The notes beneath the pieces are model-generated. The model saw only the letters and a list, made by a program, of their open reading frames with translations. It made no database searches and was not told the origin of the DNA. Of a DNA stretch of 64,000 bases, positions 22,255 to 33,194 are shown one piece after another; within the stretch, counting starts at the first letter, position 1; each line of letters starts with the position of its first letter. A program made the position numbers and the translations under genes. The DNA comes from Talinum fruticosum (lineage: Eukaryota > Streptophyta > Magnoliopsida > Caryophyllales > Talinaceae), in assembly GCA_021018815.1 (NCBI GenBank), contig JAITYX010000053.1:3420001-3484000 (forward strand), read 5' to 3'.

Positions 22255-23853
22255 TGAAGACTCGACACTCGCTCCGCACTTTTCCGAGTTCTAACAAAGG
22301 AATCGAGTATAAGAATTTCTCACTCATAGAGTTTTGATTCCAAGGCATTCTCTCGTACCTTAGAAACTTTTCCGAGTGATATAGTATTTTTCTCTAAGTG
22401 ATATGACATTAACTTCATGTATTTCTTGCTTGTCTCTAAGTGACTTAGAAAACAGATATGCACTCTCGCTGTCTTACTCAGTTCCGAGTCCCCGATCACT
22501 TAGATTTATCGCATGATGAAGTGACTAGTATTTCGCTTAACCGCACTCAGTGTCCGACCTCGTGTTATAAGTCCTATTTTGTTGTAGTCAGCGCTTCTAG
22601 TCCGAACCATGCTTAGTCTAGATCAAGTTTGTTTCACTCGATATTCGTTGTATAACTTGATTATTCGCTTAGACTAACTCGGATGGAATTTTGAATTTCA
22701 TGGATATTAGACTCGAAAATTCCATTCCTTTTCGACTCGGATAATTAGTCAATTAATTATCTTAATTATATTATTATTTGTGTCTAATCTTGGACCAAAG
22801 TATTTTATACTTTGAGAACCAATTTGATTTACTTTTGTAGGTTATTCAAACGAGGATACACTTTTCCGAATACAAAAGTAATCGGCTTCAAAACGTCAAA
22901 TCACTAGCAGACATGGCTTTTCCCCTTCTCCGACCTAGCCCTAGAAAATTGTGTCGTGGCCGTCTGTTTCCAAATCTGGAAAACCGAAACGCTAAGCTTA
23001 ACGGTGGTTTCCACCTTATCTTTTAAGACACCGCCAGTGGTTTTGAGACTTCCAAGAAGTTAAGAACCGTTGTCCAACGTTCATATTTCAACGGATACTT
23101 TCGAGTGACTCGGAAAGTCGTTAACAACAGTCACAAAAGACTTCCAGTCAGAAGATGGAGATAACGGCTACTCGCCTGGTCATCTATAAAAGGAAGCCAA
23201 CTCACAAGACTTGGAGATTGCCAAACCTATTGTTAATACATTTACTTGAGCAAAGTCATTGTATTCATTCTAAATCTTCTACTTATAACTCCCACTCGTA
23301 ATTCATTACTTTCGAGTTGTAAGGTCTTGTACTTAGTTACAAACACTTTCTTGTTACTTTCTAAGTCGGGTCTCTTGACCGAGCCGTAAGGGTTAACTCA
23401 GCTTAGTTGTCCCTAGCTGTAAGGGTTATCTCAGCTAGGAAGTACTAGATCGGATAAGGGAACTTCTGAGTCTAGGAAAACTTGTAAAGAGTTGTCTAAG
23501 GGAGCAACTCAGGTTCGATCGATCTACGGTATTTTGTGGCCTCAAAATAGTGGATTTGACTTCGTGCTTGAATTAGCACGGTCCACGCTTTTCGCCCCAG
23601 GAGGGTTTCCACGTAATCTATGTGTCTTTACTTTCCGAGTTCATTTTAGACTCGGACAGCACTCAAAGCTTCAGCTTAATCCGCTTCCTTACTCTTTATT
23701 GCAATTCGAGTCCATACTTTCTCGACCCCGTTTTAGACTCGGAACTGCATTCTGTCTCTACTTTTCTTAAAAGAGTTTGATCTTCACGAAAATCCTCCAT
23801 CACCCTATTCACCCCCTCTAGGGCGACTTAGACTCTCCCCAAGCAAACCTTCA
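22255..23853 (+). repeat. 5' LTR of SIRE copy A
   Basis: 1599 bp, TGAAGACTC..CAAACCTTCA. TATAAAAG at 23185-23192 sits in the context TCATCTATAAAAGGAAGCC, conserved in the B LTRs. AACGG words at 23000, 23090 and 23163 precede TATA. It supplies the promoter for the genomic RNA. Confidence 0.94.
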
Positions 23854-23867
23854 ATTGGTATCGAGCC
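23854..23867 (+). other. Primer binding site of SIRE copy A
   Basis: ATTGGTATCGAGCC directly after the LTR. It is close to the initiator tRNA-Met complement used by copia elements. Confidence 0.88.
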
Positions 23868-23912
23868 TAGCCTTTCAGAAAGGAACTAACCATCCAAAGG
23901 TATAAAGATCAA

Positions 23913-25712
23913 ATGGCTCGGAACAACGGAGAGTTTGATGAAGGAAGATCTTCCAGCAGACCACCAAAATTCAAAGGATCAAATTTCGTACACTCTGGAA
24001 GAAACTCATGGAATGTTTCCTCCTGGATCATGATGAAGATGTTTGGGAAATCATACAACAAGGAAACTATATTCCCATGAAGACAGAGGAGTTTAGACTC
24101 ATTCCCAAAACGAAGGCCAAGTTTACTCCGTGTGAAGCAGGAAAGTTCGTAAAGAACTTCAAGGCGATGAATATTCTTATGTGTGCCATCAGCTCGAAGA
24201 CTACAATCGAGTATCCGCCTGTGATTCAGCCAAAGAGGTGTGGGACACATCGGTCAACACTTATGAAGGCACTAGCTAGGTCAAACAAGCGAAGATCAGC
24301 CAGTATCTTCATAAATATGAGCTATTTAAGATGGAGCCACAAGAGAACATCACTCGGATGTTCATTCGATTTATCGAGATTACCAACAATCTCAAATCTC
24401 CGGGTAAGAAGATTTCACATGAGGAAATGTGCAGAAAGATACTTAGAAGCCTACCCAAGAGAAGATGGGGTCCCAAAGTGACTGCCATAGAGGAAGCTCG
24501 GAACCTATCACTTCTTAAACCAGACAAGCTCATTGGAAAGCTTCTCACTCATGAAATCCACTTGGAAGAAGAGGATACCGAGGGCAGCACCAAAAAGAAC
24601 ATAGCGCGAAAGCCTCGAAACCCGAGAAGCAAATCTGAGTTCCTCCGACTCGAAGAGGATCCCATGGCACTCATTGCAAGAGGCTTCAAGAGAATAATGA
24701 AACACAAAAGATGGGATAAAAGACCAAAAGAAGAATTCTACAAAAAGATAAGAACGACGTAAAAGGTAAGTATTCTTTTCCTTCAAAGTTATTTTTAACT
24801 AAGAATTCTGGATGTTTTGAGTGTGGCAGCAAAGACCACATAGTCAAAGACTCGTCCAAAGAGAAAAAGGGAAAGAAAGAAGAAAAAGGCTATGATGGCA
24901 ACATGGAGCGATGAAGACTCATCGGAAGATGATGAGGACTCGGATGACTCGAAATGTCTAATGGCCATCTCCGACTCAAAGCGAGGCGAGTCGGACTCGG
25001 ACAATGAGGAATCCAATCCTCAAGAGGTAATTGAGTACTTTCTCAAATTCTCCAAAGTTGATTTAGCTAAATACATTTTTACTTTGGAAGAAAAGTCCAA
25101 TTCGACTCTTCCCGCTTCAAAGAGCAACTTGAGTCAATTTTCTCGAGAGCATCTCTTTGAAAAACAAATTGGAAAAACTGAGACTTACACTCGGAGAACT
25201 CAAGACTAGTGCTCAATCCAATGAGACCGAGTTTGAGTTACTCGGAAAAGAAAATGAGCGGCTAAAGCAAAAGCTCAGTGAGTCTCAAGATCTAGTCTTA
25301 AAATTTACTCAAGGTCGAAAAACCTTGACATGCTCTTAGGATCTCAATGTGTCTCCTTCGAAAAGAAGGTCTTGGTTTAAACAAAGAGGAGGAATCCAAT
25401 TCCTACTCGGAGCTTTTAAAAGGATTCCGGAACTGTAAAGTTCAGGAAATCTGAGCATGGTCCCATTCATAAAACTGAAGGGAGGACTAAGCCCGGAGCA
25501 GCTTACAAGAAGAAACCATCTTCTCCAGTCTCCAAAGGAAAAGTTTTCAAAAAGAAAGAGACACAAACTCAGTTCTTTAAAGAAAAGACTCAGAATCGGA
25601 CTAAACCCAAAGTCATTCAAATCTGGTTCCGAAAAGGCTTCTTCCTCGAAAAGGACCACAAGTAAAGAGTGTTACTGGGTTCGTTAGAGGAAGTGAGAAG
25701 GGTTAGATTGTC
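23913..25712 (+). pseudogene. SIRE copy A gag
   Basis: Starts at ATG 23913 (MARNNGEFDEG), 45 bp after the PBS. The capsid-like region carries FLLDHDEDVWEIIQQGNYIP and AMNILMCAIS. The zinc knuckle at 24813-24854 reads CFECGSKDHIVKDS. Its last Cys is lost because copy B's ACTGTCC is ACTCGTCC here, which also shifts the frame. An acidic Asp/Ser segment (SSEDDEDSDDSK) and a Lys-rich tail follow. Frames change near 24000, 24300 and 25150. Role: particle shell and RNA packaging. Confidence 0.86.
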
Positions 25713-28700
25713 TCTGTTTTGCAGGTCACTCGAAGAGATCAAAAGGACATTGGTACCTTGACAGTGGATGTTCACGCCACATGTCGGGTGATACTGAGAC
25801 TCTTTTCCGAGTTAGAAAAACATAAAGGAGGAAAGGTCACTTTTGGAGATGACAACAAAGGTAAGATAGTTGGGATAGGCAAGATTGGAAAAGGATGCAA
25901 TCTGGTCAGTCCAGTTTACTTTGTCAAAGGATTAAAGTACAATCGCTTAGCATCTCTCAATCTGTGCGATAAAGGTCAAGAGGTAAGATTCACTCGGACC
26001 AATTGTTACATTTCGATATTACCACCAAGGAGATCAAGCTTTCGGGTAAAAGATCAGGTAACACTTACATTATTCCTCTCTCGACCCGAGTCGGAATTTA
26101 TCTTGCTTAAAAGCATCTCTTCATGATGACTCATGGACATGGCATCGTAGATTAGGCCATATTAGCATGCATACTATCAAAAATTGGCATCTCATGGTCT
26201 GGTTAGGGGTTTACCTAACTCGTGCTTTTGAAAAAGATAAAGTTTGTGAAGCATGCACAAGAGGGAAACAAGTCGGATCATCATTCAAATCTCTCGAAGA
26301 CAGCTTCCACATCCAAAGTGCTTGAGCTGCTACATATGGACTTATGTGGTGAAATCCCAGTTAAGAGTCTCGGAGGTAAATCATATATATTTGTTATTAT
26401 TGATGATTATTCACGATTGACCTGGGTGTGTTTTCTTAAGCACAAATATGAAGCATTCAAGGAGTTCAGCAAGCTTTGCAGAAAAATCCAAGTTGAGTCG
26501 CAGACTCGGATTTAGAGAATCAAAACCGACCATGGAAGAGAGTTTGATTACTCGGAATTCTCGGAGTTTTGCGATAAAAATGGAATCTCTCACAACTTCT
26601 CAGCACCAAGAACTCCTCAACAAAATGGAGTAGTGGAGAGAAAGAACAGAACTCTTGAAGAAATAGCAAGGACAATGATGATTGAGCACAACTTACCTTA
26701 CTATTTCTGGGCCGAGGCGATCAACACAGACCAACTACACTTTGAACAGATGCCTCATCGGACCCATATTGAAGAAAACACCTTATGAGCTTTACAAAGG
26801 GAAGAAACCAAATATTTCCTATTTCGGACCTTTTGGATGTAAGTGTTTCGTTAACAACAATGGTAAGGATCACTCGACCAAGTTTGATGCTCGGTCGGAT
26901 GAAGGTATTTTTCTGGGTTATTCATCTCACAGTAAAGCTTATCGCATTTTTAATAAAAGAACTAACAAAGTGGAAGAAAGCATCCACGTTGTATTTGATG
27001 AGCTTGAACAGGAAAAACCAAGTGAGTTTTCATACTTAGACTTGAAGCTCAGCAGAGAAGATGATAATGATGAACATAAGACTCAAGCTCAACCTGGCTC
27101 AAAATGAAGTCACTCGGAACGAAGTAACTCGGAATGAGACAACTCAAGAGCCTGCTCGGAATGAACAAGCTAATGAAGACGATCACTCGGAACAAGCTTC
27201 GAAGATCAGGTAGCTCAGCCCACAAATCTTGTGAATAAGAGAACAGGTAGAGCATTCAAGTTCACTTCTAGTCATCCACTAGAAAACATACTATCTCGAT
27301 ATCAACAAGTGGGGTAAGAACTCGTTCCTCTCTTCAAAATCTATGTGCATTCGCTGCATTCATTTCATTAATCGAACCCAGAAATGCACTAGAGGCCCTA
27401 AATGAACCTGAATGGGTAGAAGCCATGCAAGAGGAATTCAATCAGTTCGAAAGAAACCAAGTCTCGGACTCGACCAAACGACCTTCCGACCACCCAGTCA
27501 TAGGAACCAAATGAGTTTTCAAGAACAAGCTAGATGAAGGTGGGGTGGTAGTCACAAATAAGGCTAGACTTGTGGCTCAAGGTTACAATCAAGAAGAAGG
27601 GATTGATTGTGGGGAAACCTTTGCACCTGTTTCCGAATTGAAGCCATTAGAATATTGTTGGCATTTGCATCCAGACATGTCTATTAAATTCTATCAAATG
27701 GATGTTAAGTGTGCATTTCTCAATGGTTTTATTGAAGAGGAAGTCTATGTCGAGCAGCCTCCTAGTTTTGAAAACTCGGAATTTCCAGATTATGTTTTCA
27801 AACTTCAAAAGGCTCTCTATGGTCTTAAACATCCTCGAGCTTGGTATGAAAGACTCGAGCAATTTCTTGGTTCAAAATGATTTTAGAAGAGGTCAGATCG
27901 ACAAGACTCTATTTATAAAAACCAAGGGGAAAGATTTCCTTATTGTTCAAATCTATGTTGATGATATTATCTTTGGAGCTACTAATGAATTTACGTGCTG
28001 AGAATTTTCCGAGTTAATGAGTCAAGAATTTCAAATGAGTATGATGGGAGAACTCAATTTCTTCCTTGGTCTACAAATCAAACAAGACAAAGGTGGAATC
28101 CATATCCATCAATCAAAGTATACTAAGGAGTTGCTTGAAGAAATACAAACTCTAAGATGCAAAGCACGCATCTACATCCATGAGCAAGCAGTATAAAACT
28201 TGACTCGGACGAGAAAGGTAAAGCAATAGATCGAAACTCTATCGAGGTATGATTGGATCTTTGCTATATCTTACTTTCAGCCGACCGAGATATAATGTTC
28301 GAGTGTTTGTTTATGCGCAAGATTCCAAGCTAATCCGAAAGAATCACATCTCACTCTGCGGTGAAGAGAATATTCGAGATATCTTGCAGGAACTCGTAAC
28401 TTAGATCTATGGTACTCAAGAGACTCGGAACCGACCCTCACTGGATACTCGGATGCGGACTACGCTGGATACAAAGTTGATAGAAAGAGCACTTCTTGAG
28501 TTTGCCAATTTCGGGTCAATCCCTAATATCTTGGCACTCAAAGAAGCAAAATTCAGTGGCTCTATCAACCGCTGAAGCCGAGTATATAGCAGCTGGAGCA
28601 TGTTGCGCCTAGATTTTATGGATAAAGCAACACTTGAGAGATCTTGGACTTTCTTTCAAATCGGTTCCAATCAAGTGTGACAATCGAGTGCAATCAGCAT

Positions 28701-28856
28701 CACAAAGAATCCAGTTCAGCACCAAAGACAAAACACATTGAGGTTAGGTATCATTTCTTAAGAGACCATTCTGAGAAAGGTGATATTGAACTTGAGTTCA
28801 TTCCTACTAATCTTCAATTAGCTGATATCTTGACCAAACCTCTTGGTGAAGATTAG
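25713..28856 (+). pseudogene. SIRE copy A pol: protease, integrase, RT, RNase H
   Basis: Protease has WYLDSGCSRHMSG-type sequence with DSG at 25760-25768. Integrase: HHCC zinc region at about 26140-26260 (CEACTRGKQ). The catalytic triad is Asp 26339-26341, Asp 26528-26530 and Glu 26636-26638; the second Asp and the Glu are 36 codons apart, the D-35-E spacing. [21 protein letters not shown] near 27575, MDVKCAFLNG, and YVDD at 27954-27965. RNase H: AEAEYIAAG near 28575, ending ADILTKPLGED at 28853. TAG 28854-28856 may be a mutated sense codon, because in copies B and D the frame continues to FIRNELGMLNA, which would end at 28898. Several frameshifts and stops occur. Confidence 0.9.
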
Positions 28857-28898
28857 TTATGTTTCATTAGGAATGAACTTGGAATGTTAAATGCATAA

Positions 28899-29556
28899 TT
28901 ATGTGCTCTCTTTGTGATAATCTCATTGCATGATTATGCGTTATGTGTTTTCAAACTGTTAATGACCATTTGTTCAGTTGATTTCGTGATACTGAGCTAA
29001 TAGTTATTATTTATTTCTAGTTTCGAGTCACTCGGAAAGGTTATCCGAGTAAAACTCGGACGTTGAGAAAAATTGGACTTCAAATCTCCGGAATTATCCC
29101 TAGATTAGTGGAGAATTTCATACTTTATTTTCAAAATCTTTTCTCTCTCTTTCTTTCTCGCAAACTGTGATCAAACGCTAGCCGATGGATTTCAAACCAC
29201 TTGAATCCTAACCGTTGAAGAAGAGAACCGTCACACCGGTCTAAGGTGACTGATGGACGAGCCGAGTCGAACGGATAGTTAACGGATGCTTATCTTTCTA
29301 TATATAGCGCCTATTCATCTTCGTCTCGTTACTTCATATTTCATTTACTCTCTCTCTCTCATAAGCAAAACTTCTCGCGGAAGCTTTCTACGTCTACGAG
29401 TGGTCTCTGGACATTTTCAAGCGACGTGAAGTTCATGTTAAGTAAGCTCGATCTGCTCTCAACTCTTCCTTCTACTCTTTTTCTTTCATTCTCGGTGACC
29501 TACTCTCTTCTACTCTCTTCCTCAAAGTTTCACTTCTTTCTACTCTTCTTCACAAA
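28899..29556 (+). other. Spacer between pol and env-position ORF of SIRE A, with putative promoter and leader
   Basis: No ORF. It contains CCGTT/AACGG words (AACCGTTGAAG, AACCGTCAC, GAACGGATAG, TTAACGGATGC), then TATATATAG at 29299, then a pyrimidine-rich leader (CTCTCTCTCTC, CTACTCTTCTT) up to ATG 29557. The same layout recurs in copies B, C and D. Confidence 0.6.
29299..29307 (+). promoter_or_regulatory. Putative internal TATA box upstream of env-position ORF, copy A
   Basis: TATATATAG about 250 bp before the ATG. The counterparts are TATAAATAG (B), TATAAATAG (C) and TATAAATAC (D). Conservation at the same relative place in four copies of different age supports function. No transcript evidence is available. 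Confidence 0.5.
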
Positions 29557-31366
29557 ATGCCTAAGATAGGTAATAATCCCGACTTTCTTGGCTCTTCCTC
29601 TAAGAAGCCACGCACCAAAAGCCAAGAAGGCTCAACACCTTCTAAACCAGCTTGTCACCCAACATCTCATGCTTGGATGACAAGTTCTTTCCAACCACAA
29701 AATTTTCGTGGTTGCCCCACATTCAAACCACCGGTGTATATAATTTTCTTTGTTTCAGCGAGTTCATTTACCATGAATTCGTTTCGAGTTTTACACTCAC
29801 CTCACTCACTCGAAGGTGTTCTAACCTCTAGGGTTCATAACATTACTGTTCGCATCAACACCTCTCTCCTCCACTCGCCTGTTTAAGGTTTCCTCTCTTT
29901 TCTTGAACAGCAACCCTATTCCTTTCACTAAAGTTGCTTGACGACTTCTTTGAAAAATATGCTAAAGAGTTTCTCGAGTCACGGAAAATTTTTCGGTGAC
30001 TCAACTCAAGTCGAAGCACGCCTTCGTGCTTTCGCTGATGAGAACCTTTTTCTCTCAGCATTTCAGCAAGGAGAACCTTAACTCCAAGCATTTAAAAGCT
30101 CTTTTGACATTCTTGAGGGCTACGAAGTAGACCTCTTTCCTTCTATCATTGAGCAAATGGCAGCGGTGCCAGCTCAACTCCAAAATAAGAAGAACACCCT
30201 TCTTCCCTTCGGTGCTCTTCTCACGCTTGTTTTAAAACAATTCAAGGTTCCTATCCCCTCGGACCCCAATGTTGCTTCGAGGCTGCCGTTGTGGTCGGTA
30301 AAAGGAACTCCGTGGGTACGGGTATCGGGAAACTCAACCTCGGTATCCGGGTACACAACTCGAGTTGAGGCCCCCTTCTCCGCCTCGGACTCGTAAAGAA
30401 ACCCCTCTCTCTCTCCCTGCCCCACCTGTTGGTGCTTCCACCTCAGGTGTTTCCAAGTCTCTCTCCACCATTTTGTCCTCCGCTTTCTGGACAAAATTAA
30501 TTATGTGTCCTCGTAAATCAAGGACTTGCTCCGGTCGGTTAGGACTATCTATCAGTCCATGACCATCAACCAAAAATAGCCCAGTCCCAAATTCGAGAGC
30601 AAGCAAGAACTGGTTCTTGAGAGGAAGGGCTTGGTGAAGGAGCAAAAGGAGCTGGTCGAGCTCCTCCAGGAGAGAAGGTCCAAGGCGGCTCGGGACCGTG
30701 GCGACTCGGACACTTTGAAGCGTCCTCGAGCCCGGCCATGACTTCCTTAGAAAGCGGGGAGGAAGAAGAAGCGGACGCCAAGGAGCTCGCGGGCTGAGGC
30801 AGCTCCTTCGGGCAAGGGGAGAAATAAAAAGAAGAAGAAGGAAGGACCGCCGAGGGTAAACCCGCTCCTCAAGCTCAACCGGCAGTACTCAGCTCGAGAC
30901 AGCGGTCCGAGTGGGTCGAAGACCTTGCTTGCTCCAAGCAAAACAAGAACGGGTCGAGCGAGCGGACCCCTCCAGCCTACGAGGTCCACGAGGAGGAACC
31001 CCTAGATCCTCTCGTTTTGGGTCAGCCACTCGAGCTAAGCCCTTGACGGCAATCCCGGTTCTCCCTCCGCCGCGCTCAAGCTCATCTTCAAGAACCTACC
31101 AGCGCCGGCGTACCGCTCATCCCTCCGCTTCTAATCGGACATCCCCTCTCCCTCATAGGCGCCATGCACCGTGTCACAATTCCACGATCTGCCGATTCTT
31201 CTTCTTTCGAAATTTTTTTCTTTTGTCAAGACATCAAATATGTACTACTTGCTTGTATTCTTCCTATTTTTTGTTTTTGCTGAAAGGCAAGGGGAGAATA
31301 TTGATAGACAATTTGTTGTCTTGTTTAGGGGAGTTTCTCTCTCTCTCTCGTGTGTATTTTCTTTAA
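29557..31366 (+). pseudogene. Env-position ORF of SIRE copy A (plant transposon-protein domain)
   Basis: Starts at ATG 29557 (MPKIGNNPDFLGSSSKKPR). Conserved block SHAWMTSSFQPQNFRGCPTF, then VYIIF..CFSEF-like, and a second block SRVHNITVRINTSLLHSP. A stop (TAA 29884) and frameshifts follow. The downstream part keeps the Pro/Glu/Lys-rich, coiled-coil-like middle and the PVLPPPRSSSSSRTYQRRR basic tail. The ORF lies in a separate unit after pol, as in SIRE/Maximus elements. No signal peptide or transmembrane segment is visible in the first block. The end is uncertain: the family stop seen in B and C is not present, and the frame runs on to 31366. Confidence 0.75.
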
Positions 31367-31574
31367 CTTCAATGAACTAATGCATTCTCTTTCATTTTCC
31401 GAGTTCATTGTCTTATGCAAGTTTTTCCGAGTTTATATACATTCTATTGATAATTGCTGTGTATCTACGTTACTTTAAGGATGCTTTACTCGTTCTATTT
31501 TCTCGCGCTACGTCTACAAAAACAGATCGATATCACTAACAAAGTTTCTGTCTAAGTATGGAATGCCTTTCATC

Positions 31575-31587
31575 AAAAAGGGGAGAT
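31575..31587 (+). other. Polypurine tract of SIRE copy A
   Basis: AAAAAGGGGAGAT directly before the 3' LTR. It is identical to the tract before LTR2 at 42643-42655. Confidence 0.92.
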
Positions 31588-33189
31588 TGAAGACTCGGAC
31601 ACTGCTCCGCACTTTTCCGAGTTCTAACAAAGGAATGAGGTATAAGAATTTCTCACTCATAGAGTTTTGATTCTAAGGCATTCTCTGTACCTTAGAAACT
31701 TTTCCGAGTGATATACTATTTTTCTCTAAGTGATATGACATTGACTTCATGTATTTCTTGCTTGTCTCTAAGTGACTTAGAAAACAGATATGCACTCTCG
31801 CTGTCTTACTCGGTTACGAGTCCCCGATCACTTAGATTTATCGCATGATGAAGTGACTAGTATTTCGCTTAACCGCACTCAGGTCGACCTCGTGTTATAA
31901 GTCCTATTCTGTTGTAGTCGGCGCTTCTAGTCCGAACCATGCTTAGTCTAGATCAAGTTTGTTTCACTCGATATTCGTTGTATAACTTGATTATTCGCTT
32001 AGACTAACTCGGATGGAATTTTGAATTTCATGGATATTAGACTCAGAAAATTCCATTCCTTTTCTAACTCGGATAATTAATCAGTTAATTATCTTAATTA
32101 TATTATTATCCGTGTCTAATCTTGGACCAAAGTATTTTATACTTTGAGAACCAATTTGATTTACTTTTGTAGGTTATTCAAACGAGGATACACTTTTCGG
32201 AATACAAAAGTAACCTAGCTTCAAAACGTCAAATCACTAGCGGACATGGCTTTTCCCCTTCTCGACCTAGCCCCGAGAAAATTGTGTCGTGGCTGTCTGT
32301 TTCCAAATCGGAAAGCTGAAACGCTAAGCTTAACGGTGGTTTCCACCTTATCTTTTAAGACACCGCCGAGTGGTTTTGAGACTTCCAAAGAAGTTAAGAA
32401 CCGTTGTCCAACGTTCATATTTCAACGGATACTTTCGAGTGACTCGGAAAGTCGTTAACAACGGTCACAAAAGACTTCCAGTCGGAAGATGGAGATAACG
32501 GCTACTCTGCCTGGTCATCTATAAAAGGAAGCCAACTCATAAGACTTGGAGATTGCCAAACCTATTGTTAATAGATATACTTGAGCAAAGTCATTGTATT
32601 CATTCTAAATCTTCTACTTACAACTCCCACTCTGTAATTCATTACTTTACGAGTTGTAAGGTCTTGCACTTAGTTACAAACACTTTTTTCTTACTTTCTA
32701 AGTAAGGTCCCTTGACTGAGCTGTAAGGGTTAACTCAGCTTAGTTGTCCCTAGCTGTAAGGGTTATCTCGGCTAGGAAGTACTAGATTAGATAAGGGAAC
32801 TTCGAGTCTAAGAAAAACTTGTAAAGAGTTGTCTAAGGGAGCAACTCGGGTTCGGTCGGTCTACGGTATTTTGTGGACTCAAAATAGTGGATTTGACTTC
32901 GTGCTTGGATTAGCACGGTCCGTGGTTTTCTGCCCCGGGAGGGTTTCCACGTAATCTACGTGTCTTTACTTTACGAGTTCATTTTAGACTCGGACGGACT
33001 CAAAGCTTCAGCTTAATCCGCTTCCTTACTCTTTATTGCAATTCGAGTCCATACTTTTTGACCTCGTTTTAGACTCGGAATGCATTTCTGTCTCTACTTT
33101 GCTTAAAAGAGTTCGATCTTCACGAAAATCCTCCATCACCCTATTCACCCCCTCTAGGGTGACTCGGACTCTCCTTGAGCAAACCTTCA
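31588..33189 (+). repeat. 3' LTR of SIRE copy A
   Basis: 1602 bp matching 22255-23853 along its whole length with scattered small differences. TATAAAAG at 32520-32527. Abuts TSD CATTG on the right. Confidence 0.94.
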
Positions 33190-33194
33190 CATTG

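Larger units (their letters stand above)
22255..33189 (+). mobile_element. SIRE/Maximus-type Ty1/copia retrotransposon, copy A (full length)
   Basis: A 10.9-kb plus-strand element: 5' LTR 22255-23853, PBS 23854-23867, gag from 23913, pol to about 28856, env-position ORF 29557-31366, PPT 31575-31587, 3' LTR 31588-33189. The 5-bp TSD CATTG is perfect (22250-22254 and 33190-33194). It interrupts the CACTA-1 transposase. The two LTRs are very similar end to end, pointing to insertion later than the surrounding CACTA. Frameshifts in gag, a TAG after RNase H and stops in the third ORF prevent autonomy as read. Confidence 0.95.

Noticed and set aside
29557..31366. Calling the third ORF a true viral envelope protein
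   Set aside because: No signal peptide, fusion peptide or membrane anchor can be seen; only its position resembles env.
31160..31380. Hydrophobic ORF 31171-31380 as a transmembrane envelope segment
   Set aside because: It lies beyond the family stop position of the env-position ORF and the matching stretches in B and C are non-coding; hydrophobicity comes from T-rich spacer.
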